Origin: Apodemus sylvaticus
Lineage: Eukaryota; Chordata; Mammalia; Rodentia; Muridae
NCBI RefSeq assembly: GCF_947179515.1
Contig: NC_067490.1
Coordinates: 30,292,827 to 30,356,826, forward strand
Length of the DNA stretch: 64,000 bases
Reading direction: 5' to 3'
Positions 9,038-17,856 of this stretch are shown in pieces. Numbering within the stretch: the stretch's first letter is position 1; each line of letters opens with the position of its first letter. Below the pieces are notes generated by a model that saw nothing but the letters and a program-made list of their open reading frames with translations, was not told where the DNA came from and made no database searches. Both the position numbers and the translations under genes were made by a program.

Positions 9038-10308
9038 ATGGCAAAAGGCAAACGCAGGAACGTCACTAACAGAAATCAAGGCAATATGGCAACATCTGAA
9101 CCCAATTCTCCTCTACCAACATGTCCTGGATACCCCATCACACCAGTAAAACAAGATTTGGATTTAAAATCACTGGTCATGATGCTGGTACAGGAACACA
9201 TGAAGGTCATACATAAAGAAATTCAGGAGAAAATGGATCAAAAGTTAGAAGCCCTTGCAAGGGAAACACAAAAATCATTGAAAGAAATCCAGGAGAATAC
9301 AAAAGCCAACAAGGAGGAAATGCAAAAAACACTTAAAGAAATACAGGAGAACTTTGCTCAACAGGCTGAGGTCATGAAAGACGAAACACAAAAATCTCTT
9401 AAAGAAATACAGGAGAACTTTGGTCAACAGGCTGAGGTCATGAAAGACGAAACACAAAAATCTCTTAAAGAATTACAGGAAAACACAAACATGCAAGTGA
9501 AGGAGCTAAGCAAAACCATCCAGGATCTAAAATCAGAAGTAGAAACAACTAAGAAAACTCAAAGGGAGACAACTTTGGAGATAGAAAACCTTGGGAAGAA
9601 ATCAGGGGTCAGAGATGCAAATATCAACAACAGAATACAAGAGATAGAAGAAAGAATCTCAGATGCTGAAGATTCCATAGAAACCATGGATTCAACAGTT
9701 AAAGAAAATGCAAAATGCAAAAAGCTTGTAACCCAAAATATCCAGGAAATCCAGGACACAATGAGAAGACCAAACCTAAGGATTATAGGCATAGAGGAGA
9801 GTGAAGATTTACAACTTAAAGGGCCAGCAAACATCTTCAATAAAATTATGGAAGAAAACTTCCCTAACCTAAAGAGAGAGATGCCCATGAATATACAAGA
9901 AGCCTACAGAACTCCAAACAGACTGGACCAGAACAGAAATACTTCCCGTCACATAATAATCAAACACCAAATGTTCTAAACAAAGAAAGAATACTAAAGG
10001 CAGTAAGAGAAAAAGGCCAAGTAACATATAAAGGAAGAACTATCAGAATCACAGCAGACTTTTCACCTGAGACTATGAAGGCTAGAAGGTCCTGGGCAGA
10101 TCTCATGCAGACTCTAAGAGAACACAAATGCCAACCAAAACTACTATATCCAGCAAAACTCTCAATCACCATAGATGGAGAAACTAAGATATTTCATGAC
10201 AAAACCAAGTTTACCCAATATCTATCCACAAACCCGGCCCTAAAAAGGATAATAGGAGGACAACACCAATACAAGGAGGGAAACTTCACCCTGGAAAAAG
10301 CAAGATAG
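9038..10308 (+). pseudogene. L1A ORF1 (ORF1p), frameshifted
   Basis: The start is the same as in L1B (MAKGKRRN). The frame is open for 313 codons, covering the coiled coil and most of the RRM. One A is missing from an A-run at 9961-9964 relative to L1B, which gives a stop at 9977-9979. The C-terminal domain is still readable in another frame from 10075 to 10308. ORF1p is an RNA-binding trimer needed in cis for retrotransposition, and the truncated product would lack the C-terminal domain. Confidence 0.9.
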
Positions 10309-10367
10309 TAACCTTTCATCAAACCCAAAAGAAGTTAAGCATTCAAATTTAAAAAATAACGTCAAAA

Positions 10368-11212
10368 ATGATAGGAAGTAACAATCACTATTCCTTAATA
10401 TCTCTTAACATCAATGGACTCAATGCCCCAATAAAAAGACACAGACTAACTGAATGGATACATAAACAGGACCCTACATTTTGCTGCTTACAGGAAACAC
10501 ACCTCAGGGTCAAAGACAAACACTACCTTAGAGTAAAAGGCTGGAAGACAATCTTACAAGCAAATGGTCTCAGGAAACAAGCTGGAGTAGCCATTTTAAT
10601 ATCAGATAAAATTGACTTTCAACCCAAAGTCATCAAAAGAGACCCTGAGGGACACTTCTTGCTGGTCAAAGGAAAAATACAAAAAGAAGAACTGTCAATC
10701 CTGAACATCTATGCACCAAATGCAAGGGCACCCTCTTTCGTAAAAGAAACTTTATTAAAACTAAAAGCACACATTGCACCTAACACAATAATTGTGGGTG
10801 ACTTCAACACTGCACTTTCCTCAATGGACCGATCAGGAAAACAGAAACTAAACAGGGACACAATGAAACTAATTGAAGCTTTGGACCAATTAGATTTAAC
10901 AGATATATATAGAACATTCTATCCTAAAACAAAAGAATATACCTTTTTCTCAGCACCTCATGGTACCTTCTCCAAAATCGACCATATAATTGGTCACAAG
11001 ACAGACATCAACAAATATAAGAAGATCGAACTAATCCCATGCCTCCTCTCTGATCACTATGGAGTAAAAGTGGTCTTCAATAGCAACAGAAACAACAGAA
11101 AGCCCACATACACGTGGAAACTGAACAATACTCTACTCAATGATACCTTGGTCAAGGAAGAAATAAAGAAAGAAATTAAAGACTTTTTAGAACACAATGA
11201 AAATGAAAACAC
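10368..11212 (+). pseudogene. L1A ORF2, 5' part (endonuclease domain)
   Basis: The ATG follows ORF1 by about 60 bp, as in L1B. It covers the whole apurinic/apyrimidinic-type endonuclease domain: NINGLN near residue 14, QETH with catalytic Glu at 43, and SDH near 229-230. The frame then runs into the L1B 5' UTR after codon 281. A read-through frame continues to 11351 only because the inserted CGG-rich leader happens to be open. ORF2 was open at the time L1B inserted. Confidence 0.92.
11206..11212 (+). repeat. L1B target-site duplication, left
   Basis: AAAACAC precedes the L1B 5' end. The bottom-strand cut would be TTTT/CA, a good L1 endonuclease site. The right copy at 17846-17856 reads AAAACACACAC, two CA units longer. 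Confidence 0.7.
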
Positions 11213-12429
11213 GGTTGCCCGGGCGGCGGCGGCGGCGGCGGCGGCAGCAGCGGCAGCAGTGGCTGCTCCAGCTGAAGGGCCATCAGCAGTGGAACCAAGG
11301 CGTCACAGGGACCAGTTAGGCCCTGCGCCCACGACCACTGACCTTCGCTGACCAGCCGGACAGCAAGCAGCTGCAGTTGTGCGGCGCCTTTCCTGCACGG
11401 AGGCCACTTCAGAACTCGGCCTCCCACCAGTCAGGAGAGGAGGATCCATCTTGGTTCCGTACTCCAGGAATCGGACAGACTGAGGTACACAAACATAATC
11501 CGAGGCCAACACCGCGGTGGTCTGAGCCCGACGGGCGTTGGCCTGCACTCAGGCCCAGGGCGGGTCGGGGGGCCATCGGGGTGCCAACCCAACCAGGAGG
11601 TTTTTTGCCCAGGCCTGCGAGCGCGCCGCCGCCATTTTGCCTGCAGGACGTCAGAGAGCTCAGGCGGGCAGACCTGTAACAGGCATAGCCTAAGGCTAAC
11701 AAAGCGGGGGTCCAGGCCCCAAAAGGCACAGGACTGACCCCAAGAACTGGGCGGCTTGGTGGGCCATCTGTGAGTCAACCCGCCCAGGTGATTGTTAGCA
11801 AAGCAGACTCTCCCGGCGCTTTCAGGGAGCGCGGGCGCACACGCCCGCCATCCTAGTCACCTGGCAAACCCAATTAACAGTCAAAGCCGTAGGGGAACTT
11901 TGCTCGGACCTTGGCCTCCCAGGCTTTTGCCTGGACTCAGGGACTGGGCGGCCAGGCTAACCTTGTGTGCGATAGCCCGGTTGGCAGATCGGCTGCCCAG
12001 CGGAGTGAGCGGAACTCAGGGGAGGTCACAGTAGCATACACCATCGGCACTCCCTGGGAGTGCACACGGGCTCCATCTGCTCCACAGACACAATCTGGGG
12101 CAAGGCCTCAGGCAGAAGCCCTTAGCTCTACTCTCTCCGCTTCCGGATCCAGATCAGTCTGGGCGGCAGCATTACATCTCCAAGTCCTGCAAGTGGCTAG
12201 CTGGGCTTCCGGGCGGCCAGCTGGGAGAAGTCAGTGTGCTCCAGTGAATCCAGCGGGCCCCAGCGGGAGCCTTCGGGTGCCTGCTTTGGGATCTGAACAG
12301 CCTGGGCAGCAGCACACTGTCTACAAGCAGTGCAGGAGGTAAGCTGTGCACCAGAGGCCAACTGGGAAGGGGCAGCTTGCACTGGTGAGTCCAGCACTGA
12401 CAAGATAAACTAACACCAGTGAGATCTAG
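11213..12429 (+). promoter_or_regulatory. L1B 5' UTR: CpG-rich internal promoter
   Basis: This is 1,217 bp, starting GGTTGCCCGG then (GCG)n. It is much richer in G+C and CpG than anything else in the window. A degenerate unit of about 190 bp seems to repeat from about 11541, 11715 and 11910: GGCC..., then ACTCAGG/CACAGG, then GGGCGG..GGGCCATC. A YY1-type site lies at 11629-11638. In L1s the 5' UTR is an internal pol II promoter and a DNA-methylation target. This one does not resemble the monomers at 3376-3990. Confidence 0.8.
11629..11638 (+). promoter_or_regulatory. YY1-type site in the L1B 5' UTR
   Basis: CCGCCATTTT matches the YY1 core (CCGCCATNTT), which in human and mouse L1s helps set transcription start or methylation. 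It lies inside the block missing from L1A. Confidence 0.6.
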
Positions 12430-13701
12430 ATGGCAAAAGGCAAACGCAGGAACGTCACTAACAGAAATCAAGGCAATATGGCAACATCTGAACCCAATTC
12501 TCCTCTACCAACATGTCCTGGATACCCCATCACACCAGTAAAACAAGATTTGGATTTAAAATCACTGGTCATGATGCTGGTACAGGAACACATGAAGGTC
12601 ATACATAAAGAAATTCAGGAGACAATGGATCAAAAGGTAGAAGCCCTTGCAAGGGAAACACAAAAATCATTGAAAGAAATCCAGGAGAATACAAAAGCCA
12701 ACAAGGAGGAAATGCAAAAAACACTTAAAGAAATACAGGAGAACATTGCTCAACAGGCTGAGGTCATGAAAGACGAAACACAAAAATCTCTTAAAGAAAT
12801 ACAGGAGAACTTTGGTCAACAGGCTGAGCTCATGAAAGAGAGAACACAAAAATCTCTTAAAGAATTACAGGAAAACACAAACATGCAAGTGAAGGAGCTA
12901 AGCAAAACCATCCAGGATCTAAAATCAGAAGTAGAAACAACTAAGAAAACTCAAAGGGAGACAACTTTGGAGATAGAAAGCCTTGGGAAGAAATCAGGGG
13001 ACAGAGATACAAATATCAACAACAGAATACAAGAGATAGAAGAAAGAATCTCAGATGCTGAAGATTCCATAGAAACCATGGACTCAACAGTTAAAGAAAA
13101 TGCAAAATGCAAAAAGCTTGTAACCCAAAATATCCAGGAAATCCAGGACACAATGAGAAGACCAAACCTAAGGATTATAGGCATAGAGGAGAGTGAAGAT
13201 TTACAACTTAAAGGGCCAGCAAACATCTTCAATAAAATTATGGAAGAAAACTTCCCTAACCTAAAGAGAGAGATGCCCATGAATATACAAGAAGCCTACA
13301 GAACTCCAAACAGACTGGACCAGAACAGAAATACTTCCCGTCACATAATAATCAAAACACCAAATGTTCTAAACAAAGAAAGAATACTAAAGGCAGTAAG
13401 AGAAAAAGGCCAAGTAACATATAAAGGAAGACCTATCAGAATCACAGCAGACTTTTCACCTGAGACTATGAAGGCTAGAAGGTCCTGGGCAGATCTCATG
13501 CAGACTCTAAGAGAACACAAATGCCAACCAAAACTACTATATCCAGCAAAACTCTCAATCACCATAGATGGAGAAACTAAGATATTTCATGACAAAACCA
13601 AGTTTACCCAATATCTATCCACAAACCCGGCCCTAAAAAGGATAATAGGAGGACAACACCAATACAAGGAGGGAAACTTCACCCTGGAAAAAGCAAGATA
13701 G
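12430..13701 (+). CDS. L1 ORF1p, RNA-binding nucleic-acid chaperone (423 aa)
   Basis: The protein coats L1 RNA as a trimer in cytoplasmic RNPs. Visible parts: a basic N-terminus (MAKGKRRN), a Ser/Pro-rich linker (residues 19-40), and a long coiled coil (about 45-215). Next come an RRM (about 234-330, with NLRIIGIEE) and a C-terminal domain (about 331-410, with REKGQVTYKG, KARRSW and YPAKLSI). The coiled coil holds LKEIQEN/LKELQEN at residues 81, 99, 121 and 143, the last three 22 residues apart. At 423 residues it is longer than the roughly 357-371 of Mus ORF1p because of these repeats. The start is fixed by AGATCTAGATGG, conserved in all copies. ORF2 follows after 59 bp. All motifs are intact. 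Confidence 0.95.
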   Translation: MAKGKRRNVTNRNQGNMATSEPNSPLPTCPGYPITPVKQDLDLKSLVMMLVQEHMKVIHKEIQETMDQKVEALARETQKSLKEIQENTKANKEEMQKTLKEIQENIAQQAEVMKDETQKSLKEIQENFGQQAELMKERTQKSLKELQENTNMQVKELSKTIQDLKSEVETTKKTQRETTLEIESLGKKSGDRDTNINNRIQEIEERISDAEDSIETMDSTVKENAKCKKLVTQNIQEIQDTMRRPNLRIIGIEESEDLQLKGPANIFNKIMEENFPNLKREMPMNIQEAYRTPNRLDQNRNTSRHIIIKTPNVLNKERILKAVREKGQVTYKGRPIRITADFSPETMKARRSWADLMQTLREHKCQPKLLYPAKLSITIDGETKIFHDKTKFTQYLSTNPALKRIIGGQHQYKEGNFTLEKAR

Positions 13702-13760
13702 TAACCTTTCATCAAACCCAAAAGAAGTTAAGCATTCAAATTTAAAAAATAACGTCAAAA

Positions 13761-16700
13761 ATGATAGGAAGTAACAATCACTATTCCTTAATATCTCTTA
13801 ACATCAATGGACTTAATGCCCCAATAAAAAGACACAGACTAACTGAATGGATACGTAAACAGGACCCTACATTTTGCTGCTTACAGGAAACACACCTCAG
13901 GGTCAAAGACAAACACTACCTTAGAGTAAAAGGCTGGAAGACAATTTTACAAGCAAATGGTCTCAGGAAACAAGCTGGAGTAGCCATTTTAATATCAGAT
14001 AAAATTGACTTTCAACCCAAAGTCATCAAAAGAGACCCTGAGGGTCACTTCTTGCTGGTCAAAGGAAAAATACAAAAAGAAGAACTGACAATCCTGAACA
14101 TCTATGCCCCAAATGTAAGGGCACCCTCTTTTGTAAAAGAAACTTTATTAAAACTAAAAGCACACATTGCACCTAACACAATAATTGTGGGTGACTTCAA
14201 CACTGCACTTTCCTCAATGGACCGATCAGGAAAACAGAAACTAAACAGGGACACAATGAAACTAATTGAAGCTTTGGACCAATTAGATTTAACAGATATA
14301 TATAGAACATTCTATCCTAAAACAAAAGAATATACCTTTTTCTCAGCACCTCATGGTACCTTCTCCAAAATCGACCATATAATTGGTCACAAGACAGACC
14401 TCAACAAATATAAGAAGATCGAACTAATCCCATGCCTCCTATCTGATCACTATGGAGTAAAAGTGGTCTTCAATAGCAACAGAAACAACAGAAAGCCCAC
14501 ATACACGTGGAAACTGAACAATACTCTACTCAATGATACCTTGGTCAAGGAAGAAATAAAGAAAGAAATTAAAGACTTTTTAGAACACAATGAAAATGAA
14601 AACACAACATACCCAAATCTATGGGACACAATGAAAGCAGTGCTAAGAGGAAAACTCATAGCCCTGAGTGCCTCCAAAAAGAAAATGGAGAGAGCATACA
14701 TTACCAGCTTAATGACACACCTGAAAGCCTTAGAACAAAAAGAAGCTATTTCGCCCAGGAGGAGTAGAAGGCAGGAAATCATCAAACTCAGGGCCGAAAT
14801 CAATCAAGTAGAAACAAAGAGAACCATACAAAAAATCAACAATACCAGGAGCTGGTTCTTTGAGAAAATCAACAAGATAGATAAACCCTTAGCCAGAATG
14901 ACCAAAGGGCACAGAGAAAGTATCCAAATTAACAAACTTAGAAATGAAAAGGGAGATATAACAACGGAAACTGAGGAAATCCAAAAAATCATCAGATCCT
15001 ACTACAAGAGCCTATACTCAACACAACTGGAGAATCTGGAGGAAATGGACAATTTCCTTGACAGATACCAAATACCAAAATTAAATCAGGACCAACTAGA
15101 CCATCTAAACAGTCCCATAATGCCTAAAGAAATAGAAGGAGTCATAGAAAGTCTTCCAACCAAAAAAAGCACAGGACCAGATGGCTTCAGTGCAGAATTC
15201 TACCAGACCTTCAAAGAAGAGTTAACACCAATACTCTTCAAACTATTCCACAAAATAGAAACAGAAGGAACACTACCCAATTCCTTCTACGAAGCCACAA
15301 TTACGCTGATACCAAAGCCACACAAAGATCCAACAAAGAAAGAGAACTTCAGACCAATTTCCCTTATGAACATCGATGCAAAAATACTCAATAAAATTCT
15401 TGCCAACCGAATCCAAGAACACATCAAAACGATCATCCACCATGATCAAGTAGGCTTTATCCCAGGAATGCAGGGTTGGTTCAATATACGGAAATCCATC
15501 AATACAATCCACTACATAAACAAACTCAAAGAACAAAACCACATGGTCATTTCATTGGATGCTGAAAAAGCATTTGACAAAATTCAGCATCCCTTCATGC
15601 TTAAAGTCTTGGAGAGAACAGGAATTCAAGGCCCATACCTAAACATAGTAAAAGCAATATACAGCAAACCGGTAGCCAGCATCAAACTAAATGGAGAGAA
15701 ACTTGAAGCAATCCCACTGAAATCAGGGACCAGACAAGGCTGCCCCCTTTCTCCTTATCTTTTCAATATTGTACTTGAGGTACTAGCTCGGGCAATTCGA
15801 CAACATAAGGAGGTCAAAGGGATACAAATTGGAAAGGAAGAAGTCAAACTATCATTATTTGCAGACGACATGATCGTCTACCTAAGTGACCCAAAGAACT
15901 CCACTAGAGAGCTCCTACAGCTGATAAACAACTTCAGCAAAGTGGCAGGTTATAAAGTCAACTCAAGCAAATCAGTGGCCTTCCTATACTCAAAGGATAA
16001 GCAGGCTGAGAAAGAAATTAGGGAAATGACCCCCTTCACAATAGCCACAAACAGTATAAAGTATCTTGGGGTGACTCTTACCAAACATGTGAAAGATCTG
16101 TATGACAAGAACTTCAAGACTCTGAAGAAGGAAATGGAAGAAGACCTCAAAAAATGGGAAAACCTCCCATGCTCATGGATCGGCAGAATCAATATAGTTA
16201 AAATGGCCATTTTGCTTAAAGCACTATACAGATTCAATGCAATACCCATCAAAATCCCAACTCAATTCTTCACAGAGCTAGAAAGAGCAATTATCAAATT
16301 CATCTGGAACAACAAAAAACCCAGGATAGCTAAAACTATTCTCAGCAACAAAAGGAAATCTGGGGGAATCAGTATCCCTGACCTCAAGCAATACTACAGA
16401 GCAATAGTGTTAAAAACTGCATGGTATTGGTACAGTGACAGACAGGAGGATCAATGGAACAGGATTGAAGATCCAGAAATGAACCCACACACCTATGGCC
16501 ACTTGATCCTCGACAAAGAGGCTGAAAACATCCAATGGAAAAAAGATAGCCTTTTCAACAAATGGTGCTGGTTCAACTGGAGGTCAGCATGCAGAAGAAT
16601 GCGAATTGATCCATCCTTGTCTCCTTGTACTAAGCTCAAATCCAAATGGATCAAGGACCTCCACATAAAGCCAGACACTCTGAAGCTAATAGAAAAAAAA

Positions 16701-17585
16701 CTGGGGAAGACCCTTGAGGACATCGGTACAGGGAGAAAGTTTCTGAACAGAACACCAATAGCGTATGCTCTAAGAGCAAGAATTGACAAATGGGACCTCA
16801 TAAAATTACAAAGTTTCTGTAAGGCAAAGGACACCATCAAGAGGACAAATCGGCAACCAACAATTTGGGAAAAGATCTTCACCAATCCTACATCAGATAG
16901 AGGGCTAATATCCAATATATATAAAGAACTCAAGAAGTTAGACTCCAGAAAACCAAACAACCCTATTAAAAAATGGGGTACAGAGTTAAACAAAGAATTC
17001 TCACCTGAAGAACTTCGGATGGCGGAGAAGCATCTTAAAAAATGCTCAACTTCATTAGTCATTAGGGAAATGCAAATCAAAACAACCCTAAGATTTCATC
17101 TTACACCAGTCAGAATGGCTAAGATTAAAAATTCAGGAGACAGCAGGTGTTGGAGAGGGTGTGGAGAAAGAGGAACACTCCTCCACTGCTGGTGGGGTTG
17201 CAAATTGGTACAACCACTCTGGAAATCAGTCTGGCGGTTCCTCCGAAAACTGGGCACCTCACTTCCAGAAGATCCTGCTATACCACTCCTGGGCATATAC
17301 CCAGAAGACTCCCCACCATGTAATAAGGATACATGTTCTACTATGTTCATAGCAGCCCTATTTGTAATTGCCAGATGCTGGAAAGAACCCAGGTATCCCT
17401 CAACAGAAGAGTGGATGCAAAAAATGTGGTATATCTACACAATGGAGTACTATTCAGCCATTAGAAACAATGAATTCATGAAATTCTTAGGCAAATGGAT
17501 GGAGCTAGAGAATATCATACTAAGTGAGGTAACCCAGACTCAAAAGGTGAATCATGGTATGCACTCACTAATAAGTGGATATTAA
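13761..17585 (+). CDS. L1 ORF2p, endonuclease-reverse transcriptase (1274 aa)
   Basis: ORF2p nicks target DNA and reverse-transcribes L1 RNA from the nick. The endonuclease domain spans residues 1-240, with Asn in NINGLN, Glu43 (QETH), DFN, and Asp229-His230 (SDH), the same numbering as the human enzyme. The reverse transcriptase spans about 450-780, with QGWFNIRKSI, motif A (DAEKAFDK) and the catalytic FADD at 700-703. The C-terminal cysteine motif is C1130, C1134, H1142, C1147. The length is that of a full mammalian ORF2p. The first ATG of the frame is used, with an in-frame stop 18 bp upstream. In L1s translation is by inefficient reinitiation after ORF1. I see no break or missing catalytic residue. 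Leu replaces the Pro found in L1A in the segment AIL(L/P)KALYRF. Confidence 0.95.
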   Translation: MIGSNNHYSLISLNINGLNAPIKRHRLTEWIRKQDPTFCCLQETHLRVKDKHYLRVKGWKTILQANGLRKQAGVAILISDKIDFQPKVIKRDPEGHFLLVKGKIQKEELTILNIYAPNVRAPSFVKETLLKLKAHIAPNTIIVGDFNTALSSMDRSGKQKLNRDTMKLIEALDQLDLTDIYRTFYPKTKEYTFFSAPHGTFSKIDHIIGHKTDLNKYKKIELIPCLLSDHYGVKVVFNSNRNNRKPTYTWKLNNTLLNDTLVKEEIKKEIKDFLEHNENENTTYPNLWDTMKAVLRGKLIALSASKKKMERAYITSLMTHLKALEQKEAISPRRSRRQEIIKLRAEINQVETKRTIQKINNTRSWFFEKINKIDKPLARMTKGHRESIQINKLRNEKGDITTETEEIQKIIRSYYKSLYSTQLENLEEMDNFLDRYQIPKLNQDQLDHLNSPIMPKEIEGVIESLPTKKSTGPDGFSAEFYQTFKEELTPILFKLFHKIETEGTLPNSFYEATITLIPKPHKDPTKKENFRPISLMNIDAKILNKILANRIQEHIKTIIHHDQVGFIPGMQGWFNIRKSINTIHYINKLKEQNHMVISLDAEKAFDKIQHPFMLKVLERTGIQGPYLNIVKAIYSKPVASIKLNGEKLEAIPLKSGTRQGCPLSPYLFNIVLEVLARAIRQHKEVKGIQIGKEEVKLSLFADDMIVYLSDPKNSTRELLQLINNFSKVAGYKVNSSKSVAFLYSKDKQAEKEIREMTPFTIATNSIKYLGVTLTKHVKDLYDKNFKTLKKEMEEDLKKWENLPCSWIGRINIVKMAILLKALYRFNAIPIKIPTQFFTELERAIIKFIWNNKKPRIAKTILSNKRKSGGISIPDLKQYYRAIVLKTAWYWYSDRQEDQWNRIEDPEMNPHTYGHLILDKEAENIQWKKDSLFNKWCWFNWRSACRRMRIDPSLSPCTKLKSKWIKDLHIKPDTLKLIEKKLGKTLEDIGTGRKFLNRTPIAYALRARIDKWDLIKLQSFCKAKDTIKRTNRQPTIWEKIFTNPTSDRGLISNIYKELKKLDSRKPNNPIKKWGTELNKEFSPEELRMAEKHLKKCSTSLVIREMQIKTTLRFHLTPVRMAKIKNSGDSRCWRGCGERGTLLHCWWGCKLVQPLWKSVWRFLRKLGTSLPEDPAIPLLGIYPEDSPPCNKDTCSTMFIAALFVIARCWKEPRYPSTEEWMQKMWYIYTMEYYSAIRNNEFMKFLGKWMELENIILSEVTQTQKVNHGMHSLISGY

Positions 17586-17822
17586 CCTAGAAAACTGGAA
17601 TACCCAAAACATAATCCACACATCAAATGAGGTACAAGAAGAAAGGAGGAGTGGCCCCTGGTTCTGGAAAGACTCAGTGAAACAGTATTCAGCAAAACCA
17701 GAACGGGGAAGTGGGAAGGGGTGGGTGGGAGGACAGGGGAAGAGAAGGGGGCTTGCGGGACTTTCGGGGAGTGGGGGGGCTAGAAAAGGGGAAATCATTT
17801 GAAATGTAAATAAATTATATCG

Positions 17823-17849
<27 letters not shown>
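17586..17849 (+). terminator. L1B 3' UTR, polyadenylation signal and tail
   Basis: Contains a G-rich polypurine block (17700-17800, many GGGG runs on the plus strand), typical of murine L1 3' UTRs and able to form G-quadruplexes. It is followed by GAAATGTAAATAAA, an (AAT)n run, AATAAA (17835-17840) and A11. Confidence 0.85.
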
Positions 17850-17853
<4 letters not shown>

Positions 17854-17856
17854 CAC
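17846..17856 (+). repeat. L1B target-site duplication, right, with CA expansion
   Basis: AAAACACACAC against AAAACAC on the left. The extra ACAC suggests slippage at or after insertion. L1A ORF2 resumes at 17857. Confidence 0.65.

Larger units (their letters stand above)
11213..17849 (+). mobile_element. L1B: full-length L1 with two intact ORFs, nested in L1A
   Basis: About 6.6 kb: 5' UTR (11213-12429), ORF1 (12430-13701), ORF2 (13761-17585), and 3' UTR with an (AAT)n/poly(A) tail. L1A sequence flanks it on both sides in the same orientation, broken inside ORF2 codon 281/282. A short target-site duplication marks standard target-primed insertion. No disabling mutation is visible in either ORF, so it is a candidate active element. 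Its activity has not been shown. Confidence 0.93.

Noticed and set aside
11176..12471. Many frames of 80-143 codons in the L1B 5' UTR on both strands
   Set aside because: G+C-rich sequence has few stops. The frames overlap each other on both strands and are not shared with L1A because of its deletion. An antisense ORF0-like product cannot be excluded, but nothing supports it.
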